DNA from: Candidatus Aminicenantota bacterium
GTDB taxonomy: Bacteria > Acidobacteriota > Aminicenantia > UBA2199
NCBI GenBank assembly: GCA_029939015.1
Contig: JAOZTV010000114.1
Location: 3,845-8,994 of the forward strand
Direction: 5' to 3'
Length of the DNA: 5,150 nt
Shown: in pieces, positions 1-5,150 of the stretch
How the letters are laid out: each line of letters starts with the position of its first letter
Numbering within the stretch: the first letter of the stretch is position 1
Translations under genes and position numbers: made by a program
The notes under the pieces: model-generated
What the model was told of the DNA's origin: nothing
Database searches by the model: none
The model's input: the letters and a program-made list of their open reading frames with translations, nothing else

Positions 1-2385
1 CTTAAAAATATTTTTAGTATCATTTTTAACTACGGAATAAATGAATCTCTTTCTGAAAAGAAAAAAAAACGGGTAAGGATAACCAATATATTGGCTCTAA
101 CAACGGCAATATTAGTGATCCCTCTTTTTTTTGTGTTTCATTATATAGGTGCTGACTTTCTCAAATATCTAATACCAGGTGTTATTATTTATCAAGTATC
201 TCTTTTAATATTAAATAAAAAAGGCTTTATAAATTTATCACGTTTTATTGCTCCAAATGCAAACTCCATAGTTATTTTTATTTATTCTACAGTTTTGGGT
301 CCGGAGACATTATTCTATCTTTTTTATTTTCCGGCAATAAGTGGAAGTTTTCTTTACTTTGAGCTTAAAGAAAAACGATTTTTTGCATTCCAATTGTCTT
401 TCTCATCCATATTGATATTTTTAGATCTTTTTGCAAAACTAAGACCTTTTCCTGTTTTTGAACAATCTGCAGAGGGTACTATTTTTACAAGTTATTTTTT
501 CACTTTGGCAGCGTTAGCTTTGTTTTTAGTATGTCTTTTTGCATTAGCTGCTGAAAGTATGGTAGCAGAGGAGTCACTTATAAAAGCAAAACTGGGTGCA
601 GAAGCTGCTACAAAAGCAAAAAGTAATTTTCTTGCACGAATGAGTCATGAGATCCGTACACCAATGAATGCCGTTATTGGTATGACACATCTTATATTAT
701 CAACTAAGCTTTCTGTTAAACAACAGGATTATATGAATAAAATTCAGGCTTCATCACAGGCTTTATTAGGGATAATAAATGAAGTTCTTGACTTTTCTAA
801 AATTGAAGCAGACAAGATGACACTTGAAAATATTAAGTTTAATATGAGGTCTGTATTGGGTCTTTTGGGAAATACAATAAACGTAAAAGCAGAGGAAAAA
901 GGTATTGAAGTTTTATTTGCAATTGATGAACGAATCCCAAACTGGATGAAAGGAGATCCTTTGAAACTTGGGCAGGTGTTAATAAATCTGGCAAATAATG
1001 CAGTGAAATTTTCAGATGAGGGTTCAGTTAAAATCTCTGTTGAGAGAGTTAACCCTGATAACAATACCATTAGGTTTTCTGTAAAAGATAACGGTATTGG
1101 AATGACTGAAGAACAGGTAGCAAAAATATTTGAGAGCTTTTATCAGGCAGATGATTCTTTTACAAGAAAATATGGTGGTACAGGGCTTGGTCTGCCTATT
1201 TCAAAACGATTAGTTGATTTAATGGGTGGAGCACTTGATGTAAAAAGTGTTTTTGGAAAAGGAACCGAGTTTATTTTTGAAATATCATTTGACCTTGTTC
1301 GGGAAATGGATGAAGAACATAAAGATGTTTTTCCTCTCAAAAACTTACATGGTTATAAGGTTTTATTGGTTGAAGATAACCTTATTAACCAACAAATTAT
1401 CTGTGAGTTAGTTGAACAAATGGGACTTGATTATGATCTTGCTATAAACGGTAGAGAAGGCTATCTAATGGCTTGTAAAAAAGCTTATGACCTGGTTTTG
1501 ATGGATATTCAAATGCCTGAAATGGATGGATTGGACGCGACAAAACATATAAGAGCCTATGGTTTAATGGATTTGCCTATTATTGCAATGAGTGCTCATG
1601 TTATGGTATCTGATAAAGAAAAAAGTTTACAGGCAGGGATGAATGGGTATATTACAAAGCCAATTGACCCTGAAGAACTTAATAGAGTTCTCTTAAAATT
1701 TATACAACCTCGGAGAACGGAGAAAAAAAAATCTACAGTAATAGAAACAAAAATTGAAAGCAAAACAAGTGAGTTGCCAGTAATTGAGGGCCTGGATGTT
1801 GAAATGGGTCTTAGTCGTGTCAGGGGTTCTGAAAAATTATACTTGAAATTATTGAAGGAGTATTCAAAGCTTTATAAAAATGCAGCAGACGAAATTAAAT
1901 CATTTATTGATAATAGTGAAATTGATAAGGCAAGGCATTTGGCTCATTCATTAAAAGGTGCATCAAGTATGCTTGGTATGATTATTGTTTCTACTATTTA
2001 TTCAGATATTGAGTCAAATTTGATAAATAAGGAAATAATTGCTGCTTTAGAATGTTTGAACGTAAACACTCCGATATTAGAGAAAATTATTAATGATTTA
2101 GATGGGTTTTTTTGTGATATTGACTTAGCTTTCACAAATAATCCAATATTAAACGATGAAAAAATATTAGATTATTCTGAATTAAGAAAAAAGATAGATT
2201 TGCTTATTGATTGCTGTCACGAAAGTGATTCGATGGCATTGGAGGTTGCAGAACAAATTAAAACAATGCTTTTAAAAACATCCTTCATTAATAAGATTGA
2301 TAAAATTATTGATTTTATTGAGGATGTGGAATTTAAAAAAGCATCAGAATTAGCATTGAATTTATTGAAAAACATAGAGGAGTGA
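1..2385 (+). CDS. Hybrid sensor histidine kinase with receiver and HPt domains (5' end outside window)
   Basis: This is a membrane-bound sensor kinase that should autophosphorylate on His and pass phosphate through its own receiver to its HPt domain. The frame is open from base 1 with no stop, so codons are counted from base 1 (794 visible). About six hydrophobic segments lie within codons 31-185, followed by an Ala/Glu/Lys-rich helix leading into HisKA. The HisKA motif SHEIRTP has its His at codon 216. The ATPase domain shows the N box NLANNAVKFS (Asn 333), G1 DNGIGM (Asp 363) and G2 GGTGLGL (about 393-399). The receiver has the acid pair Glu458/Asp459, phospho-acceptor Asp502, Ser531 and Lys553. 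The HPt motif HSLKG has its His at codon 649. About 80 further residues form a helical tail of unknown role. A TTG at 91 preceded by AAGGA could serve as a start. However, the 30 codons before it read like the cytoplasmic N-terminus that, from memory, precedes the first membrane segment in related kinases, so I favour a start upstream of the window. The sensed signal is unknown. The gene is followed after 2 bases by a response regulator. Confidence 0.93.
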   Translation, partial: LKNIFSIIFNYGINESLSEKKKKRVRITNILALTTAILVIPLFFVFHYIGADFLKYLIPGVIIYQVSLLILNKKGFINLSRFIAPNANSIVIFIYSTVLGPETLFYLFYFPAISGSFLYFELKEKRFFAFQLSFSSILIFLDLFAKLRPFPVFEQSAEGTIFTSYFFTLAALALFLVCLFALAAESMVAEESLIKAKLGAEAATKAKSNFLARMSHEIRTPMNAVIGMTHLILSTKLSVKQQDYMNKIQASSQALLGIINEVLDFSKIEADKMTLENIKFNMRSVLGLLGNTINVKAEEKGIEVLFAIDERIPNWMKGDPLKLGQVLINLANNAVKFSDEGSVKISVERVNPDNNTIRFSVKDNGIGMTEEQVAKIFESFYQADDSFTRKYGGTGLGLPISKRLVDLMGGALDVKSVFGKGTEFIFEISFDLVREMDEEHKDVFPLKNLHGYKVLLVEDNLINQQIICELVEQMGLDYDLAINGREGYLMACKKAYDLVLMDIQMPEMDGLDATKHIRAYGLMDLPIIAMSAHVMVSDKEKSLQAGMNGYITKPIDPEELNRVLLKFIQPRRTEKKKSTVIETKIESKTSELPVIEGLDVEMGLSRVRGSEKLYLKLLKEYSKLYKNAADEIKSFIDNSEIDKARHLAHSLKGASSMLGMIIVSTIYSDIESNLINKEIIAALECLNVNTPILEKIINDLDGFFCDIDLAFTNNPILNDEKILDYSELRKKIDLLIDCCHESDSMALEVAEQIKTMLLKTSFINKIDKIIDFIEDVEFKKASELALNLLKNIEE
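2377..2382 (+). promoter_or_regulatory. Shine-Dalgarno site of the response regulator, inside the kinase's last codons
   Basis: GAGGAG forms the last two sense codons of the kinase gene and stands 5 bases before the ATG at 2388. The GTG at 2382 is also in frame but overlaps this site, so it could not use it. This decides the start at 2388. Because the site lies within the upstream gene, translation of the two proteins is probably coupled. Confidence 0.8.
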
Positions 2386-2387
2386 AT

Positions 2388-3065
2388 ATGGAACAAAATA
2401 AACAGAACATATTAATCGTTGAAGATGAAAAATTGAGCAGATTGGCGCTTGCAGATATTTTGAATTCAGAATACAAAGTTTTTCTTGCAAAAAATGGTAA
2501 ACAGGCAATCGATATGGCTTTAGAGAAAGAAGAGCTTGATTTAATCCTCCTTGATGTAATGATGGAAGAAATGGATGGATTTGAAGTATGTAATATTTTA
2601 AAACAAAAACCACAGACGAGAGATATACCTGTGCTTTTTATCAGTGCACTAAGTAATACAACGAATAAGGTTAAGGGATTTATGGCTGGTGGGGTTGACT
2701 ATATTACAAAACCATTTCAAGCAGATGAAGTGTTGGTAAGAATAAAAACTCATTTATCTTTAACTGCCTTACAAAAAGAATTAGAAAACAAAAATTTAAT
2801 TCTTCAGGACGAAATTGAGGAAAGAAAACAAATTGAGCTTGAACATCAAAAACTTATTGAAGAATTGCAAAGTGCATTATCCGAAGTAAAAACACTTAGA
2901 GGGTTTATTCCGATCTGTGCTAATTGTAAAAATATCAGAAATGACGGAGGGTATTGGGAACAAATTGAAGTTTACATAAAAGACAGGTCAGATGTAGATT
3001 TTTCACATAGTATCTGCCCAGACTGTGTCGCAAAATTATATCCGAATTTAGATATTAAACCATAA
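2388..3065 (+). CDS. Response regulator: receiver, coiled coil and C-terminal Cys4 module
   Basis: This 225-residue cytoplasmic protein is the probable final phosphate acceptor of the adjacent kinase. Residues 7-123 are a complete receiver domain with the acid pair Glu12/Asp13, phospho-acceptor Asp56 in LLDVMM, Ser86 and the conserved Lys108-Pro109. Residues 127-169 are rich in Glu, Lys and Leu and look like a coiled coil, which would favour dimerisation. Residues 171-219 carry a Cys4 pattern (Cys177, Cys180, Cys210, Cys213) with the intervening signature GYWEQIEVYI and FSHSICPDC. I recognise this from memory as a recurring C-terminal module on bacterial PAS and receiver proteins. Zinc binding is inferred from the CxxC pairs. 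There is no helix-turn-helix, GGDEF, EAL or HD-GYP domain, so the output is unknown. The gene starts 2 bases after the kinase stop with a good ribosome binding site, so the two form an operon. A six-base-earlier GTG start (2382) is possible but less likely. Confidence 0.93.
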   Translation: MEQNKQNILIVEDEKLSRLALADILNSEYKVFLAKNGKQAIDMALEKEELDLILLDVMMEEMDGFEVCNILKQKPQTRDIPVLFISALSNTTNKVKGFMAGGVDYITKPFQADEVLVRIKTHLSLTALQKELENKNLILQDEIEERKQIELEHQKLIEELQSALSEVKTLRGFIPICANCKNIRNDGGYWEQIEVYIKDRSDVDFSHSICPDCVAKLYPNLDIKP

Positions 3066-3111
3066 AAAGTACTACTGGGCATAAATACAAAAACAAAAGT
3101 GGACTCCTATT

Positions 3112-3444
3112 TTATGATGTATATAGTTGTAAACTAGCAAGTTCTCCCTGATCAAGAAATATTGCTTTACAATCCGGACATCTCTCAATTCTTATTTCTC
3201 CAGGTCCTAACATAGCCTGCATATCCTTATTACAGCTAACACAAAAAGCTTTTACCTTATCCATATGATCTGAAGTTGAAGAAAAGCCCAAAGTATCTGC
3301 TTTGTTTCCCATTTTTTTTGATATTAAAGCTTTAAGTTCTCCACTATCAAGTAAAAGTCCTTTACAGGCAGGACATCTGTCTATATCAATTTCTTCAAAA
3401 GTTTCCTGTACCATTAATTCTGTTCGACATTTTGGACAATTCAT
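3112..3444 (-). CDS. Tandem TFIIB-type zinc-ribbon protein
   Basis: This 110-residue protein, probably cytoplasmic, contains two zinc-ribbon units. Unit one has Cys3, Cys6, Cys24 and Cys27, then the LDSGEL tail. Unit two has Cys68, Cys71, Cys89 and Cys92, then LDQGEL. All four cysteine pairs are offset by exactly 65 residues, pointing to an internal duplication. The DRCPAC and ERCPDC cores followed by LDxGEL match the bacterial zf-TFIIB family, whose members are small and of undefined function; the family name does not imply a transcription-factor role here. There is no signal peptide or membrane segment. The ATG start is supported by AAGGGG 8 bases upstream and by the first CPKC motif immediately following. 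The gene converges on the response regulator and diverges from the acyl-CoA synthetase, so it appears to be transcribed alone. Confidence 0.88.
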   Translation of the reverse strand: MNCPKCRTELMVQETFEEIDIDRCPACKGLLLDSGELKALISKKMGNKADTLGFSSTSDHMDKVKAFCVSCNKDMQAMLGPGEIRIERCPDCKAIFLDQGELASLQLYTS

Positions 3445-3452
3445 TGTTTTTT

Positions 3453-3458
3453 CCCCTT
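3453..3458 (-). promoter_or_regulatory. Shine-Dalgarno site of the zinc-ribbon gene
   Basis: On the minus strand AAGGGG lies 8 bases before the ATG at 3444. It shows that this genome uses Shine-Dalgarno signals, which makes the lack of one before the acyl-CoA synthetase stand out. Confidence 0.7.
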
Positions 3459-3498
3459 ATTGAGCACAGCAATAAACGATACTAAGTGCCTGAATAAT

Positions 3499-3527
3499 AT
3501 TCTAATAGAATTAAAATGGTTTTTCAA
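3499..3527 (-). promoter_or_regulatory. Sigma70-like promoter for the zinc-ribbon gene
   Basis: Read on the minus strand, TTGAAA (3527-3522) and TAGAAT (3504-3499) each match the consensus at 5 of 6 positions and are separated by 17 bases. Transcription would begin near 3492, leaving a leader of roughly 48 bases that includes the Shine-Dalgarno site. The AT-rich background makes chance matches common, so this remains a prediction. Confidence 0.5.
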
Positions 3528-3537
3528 GTCTTTTTCT

Positions 3538-3566
3538 TTGAAAAAAAAAGTAAAATCTGTTATAAA
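3538..3566 (+). promoter_or_regulatory. Extended -10 sigma70-like promoter for the acyl-CoA synthetase gene
   Basis: TTGAAA (3538-3543) is followed after 17 bases by TATAAA (3561-3566), with the extended -10 TG at 3558-3559. The usual 7-base step from the end of the -10 puts the transcription start at 3573, the A of the ATG. Its -35 is only 10 bases from the -35 of the opposing promoter, so a regulator bound between them could affect both genes. Confidence 0.5.
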
Positions 3567-3572
3567 TATACT

Positions 3573-5150
3573 ATGGAAAATAAAATTGAAAAAAATGACA
3601 GTTTTGGTGTTTATGATGATGTAAAAGATTTGCCAAAGACCTTAAATAGTTTCCTTGAGAAAATGGTTGAAAAATATGAGGATAGACCCTTTGTAGGCAT
3701 GGCTTTCGGGACTCCAATCCTTTATGGAGAGTTTTTTGAAAAAGTAAGAAAAGTAGCAGAGATTCTTTCAGAAAAAGGAATTGTAAAGGGAGATAAAATT
3801 TCAATACTTGGTGAAAATTCACCAAATTGGGGAATAGCTTATTTTGCAATAGTCAGAGTTGGAGCAATTGCAGTACCTATCCTACCGGACTTTCCTGAAG
3901 CTGATATAAGACATATTTTAGTTGATGCAGACATTAAGATCCTCTTTACAACTGAAAAACAATATGACAAGGTTGCCGATTTAAAAAGTAGCAAACTAGG
4001 AACTATTATCATGCTTGATGATTTCAGTGCTGAAAGCAAAAATCTTAATATTGAATCAATATCAGATATTATTGACACTGCATTAGATTTTTTTAAAAAG
4101 ATACCAAGTACAATTGGAATAAAAAAAGATGAAATATCTGAAAATGATATTGCTTCAATTATATATACATCTGGGACATCCGGACACTCCAAGGCAGTAA
4201 TGTTGTCACATAAAAACTTCCTGTCTGATCTTTGGGCTATAAGTAAATTAATAGTGTTAGAAAATGATGAAGTATTTTTATCAATTCTACCTATGTCTCA
4301 TACCTATGAATTTATGGTAGGTTTTTTACATTGCATTATGGGTGGGGCAAGGACTGTATATATTGATAAGGTACCGACACCAAGGGTATTAGAAAGTGTA
4401 TGTAAAGAAGAAAGACCAACTATTATTTGTGCGGTACCACTAATACTTGAAAAAATCTATAAGAAAAAAGTAATGAAGACAATAGATGGAAGTGGTTTTT
4501 TAAAGTTTGCAACAAAAATACCCGGATTAAAAAGAAAAATACATGGAAAGATAAAAGACAAATTATTAGCCTTTTTTGGTGGCAGGCTAAAATTGATTGC
4601 AGTTGGTGGTGCTTCCTTTAACAGAGATGCAGAAAAGTTTTATAGCAGTGCAGGGTTTCCATACCTTATTGGTTATGGTCTAACAGAGACAGCACCCCTA
4701 ATTGCAGGTGGCCCATTTTTGGATAAAAGCATAAAAACAGGGTCAACTGGTAAAGTTTTGCCGGGTGGAGAAATGAAGATAGAAGCCCCTGATAAAAAAA
4801 CAGGAATAGGTGAGATTTTGTATAGAGGACCCAATGTTATGCTTGGTTATTATAAAAACCCTGAACTAACAAAGGAAACAATTGATGCAGATGGATGGTT
4901 TAAGACAGGCGACCTTGGGAAATTTGATAAAAACAATAATTTACATATTACAGGAAGATCCAAAAACATGATAGTTCTTGCCAACGGAGAGAATGTATAT
5001 CCCGAAACAATTGAAGAAAAACTAAATGCCCGCTTTTTTGTATCTGAATCATTGGTACTTGAAAAAAATGAAAAACTAGAAGCTTGGATACATCTTGATT
5101 ATGAACTTGTTGACGAAAATACAAAGGGAAAAACAAATAAACAAAGGGCA
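3573..5150 (+). CDS. AMP-forming long-chain acyl-CoA synthetase (3' end outside window)
   Basis: This enzyme activates fatty acids with ATP to acyl-AMP and then to acyl-CoA, for beta-oxidation or lipid synthesis. 526 codons are visible and the frame is open to the last base. The ATP-binding loop YTSGTSGHSKAVMLSH occupies residues 198-213 (Lys207). The PMSHTYE segment at 240-246, YGLTET at 368-373 and GWFKTGDLG at 441-449 (Asp447, expected to contact the ribose) follow in the family order. The hinge region GRSKN (461-465) and GENVYPE (472-478) begin the mobile C-terminal domain. The domain's catalytic lysine motif has not been reached by the window end, so completeness of the active site cannot be judged. 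The long-chain assignment rests on the overall resemblance, from memory, to bacterial FadD-like enzymes with an LPMSHTYE segment. The ATG at 3573 is favoured because the family's conserved region begins about 25 residues later. An in-frame ATG at 3516 would add 19 unconvincing residues across the predicted promoter. No Shine-Dalgarno precedes either start. A C-terminal fusion partner cannot be excluded. Confidence 0.93.
   Translation, partial: MENKIEKNDSFGVYDDVKDLPKTLNSFLEKMVEKYEDRPFVGMAFGTPILYGEFFEKVRKVAEILSEKGIVKGDKISILGENSPNWGIAYFAIVRVGAIAVPILPDFPEADIRHILVDADIKILFTTEKQYDKVADLKSSKLGTIIMLDDFSAESKNLNIESISDIIDTALDFFKKIPSTIGIKKDEISENDIASIIYTSGTSGHSKAVMLSHKNFLSDLWAISKLIVLENDEVFLSILPMSHTYEFMVGFLHCIMGGARTVYIDKVPTPRVLESVCKEERPTIICAVPLILEKIYKKKVMKTIDGSGFLKFATKIPGLKRKIHGKIKDKLLAFFGGRLKLIAVGGASFNRDAEKFYSSAGFPYLIGYGLTETAPLIAGGPFLDKSIKTGSTGKVLPGGEMKIEAPDKKTGIGEILYRGPNVMLGYYKNPELTKETIDADGWFKTGDLGKFDKNNNLHITGRSKNMIVLANGENVYPETIEEKLNARFFVSESLVLEKNEKLEAWIHLDYELVDENTKGKTNKQRA

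Noticed and set aside
744..1340. Open frames of 108 and 65 codons on the minus strand
   Set aside because: They lie antisense to the ATPase region of the kinase, whose motifs are intact, and show no recognisable domain or start signal.
2382..2384. GTG as the response regulator start
   Set aside because: It overlaps the GAGGAG ribosome binding site; the ATG at 2388 has the site at suitable spacing.
2362..2613. An 83-codon minus-strand open frame across the kinase/response regulator junction
   Set aside because: It overlaps the clear operon junction and the receiver coding sequence, and its translation resembles no family I recognise.
3066..3111. Possible bidirectional terminator between the convergent genes
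   Set aside because: I looked for an inverted repeat followed by a T run on either strand and found only very short pairings such as AGTACT, too weak to call.
3516..3518. Upstream in-frame ATG as the acyl-CoA synthetase start
   Set aside because: It lacks a ribosome binding site, adds a Phe/Lys-rich stretch unlike the family N-terminus, and covers the predicted promoter.
3541..3549. Poly-A run and similar A tracts (also 61-69) as repeats or phase-variable tracts
   Set aside because: Homopolymer A runs are expected in such AT-rich DNA, and neither shows evidence of switching a frame on or off.
3571..4192. Minus-strand open frames of 92 and 117 codons
   Set aside because: They are antisense to the start and ATP-binding region of the acyl-CoA synthetase, which has all expected motifs in the plus frame.
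4948..5136. A 62-codon minus-strand open frame near the right edge
   Set aside because: It is antisense to the conserved hinge region of the synthetase and has no support of its own.

Overview
The window is AT-rich bacterial DNA with compact, protein-coding genes and no sign of a mobile element, RNA gene, CRISPR array or large repeat. The two start sites that can be judged have recognisable Shine-Dalgarno sequences. The protein families (large hybrid kinase with HPt, response regulator with a C-terminal Cys4 module, Bacteroidota/spirochaete/deltaproteobacteria-style long-chain acyl-CoA synthetase) suggest an AT-rich Gram-negative bacterium. The phylum cannot be settled from this sequence alone.

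Bases 1-3065 (plus strand) hold a two-gene signalling operon. The first gene is a membrane hybrid histidine kinase whose frame is open right to base 1, so its true start lies outside the window. Its order is about six membrane segments, HisKA, HATPase, receiver, HPt, then a C-terminal helical extension. Two bases after its stop comes a response regulator consisting of a receiver, a coiled coil and a four-cysteine C-terminal module with no DNA-binding domain. Together the two genes supply a full His-Asp-His-Asp set of phosphorelay sites. The output of the second protein is not known.

Bases 3112-3444 (minus strand) encode a 110-residue protein made of two tandem TFIIB-type zinc ribbons with identical internal spacing. 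It converges on the signalling operon across a 46-base gap that shows no clear hairpin terminator.

Bases 3445-3572 form a divergent control region with two back-to-back sigma70-like promoters. One fires left into the zinc-ribbon gene, which has a leader and a Shine-Dalgarno. The other fires right into an AMP-forming long-chain acyl-CoA synthetase gene (3573 to beyond the window end), and its predicted transcription start falls on the A of the ATG, suggesting a leaderless message. The synthetase is cut by the window end before its C-terminal catalytic lysine motif. There is no stretch over 300 bases without a gene.
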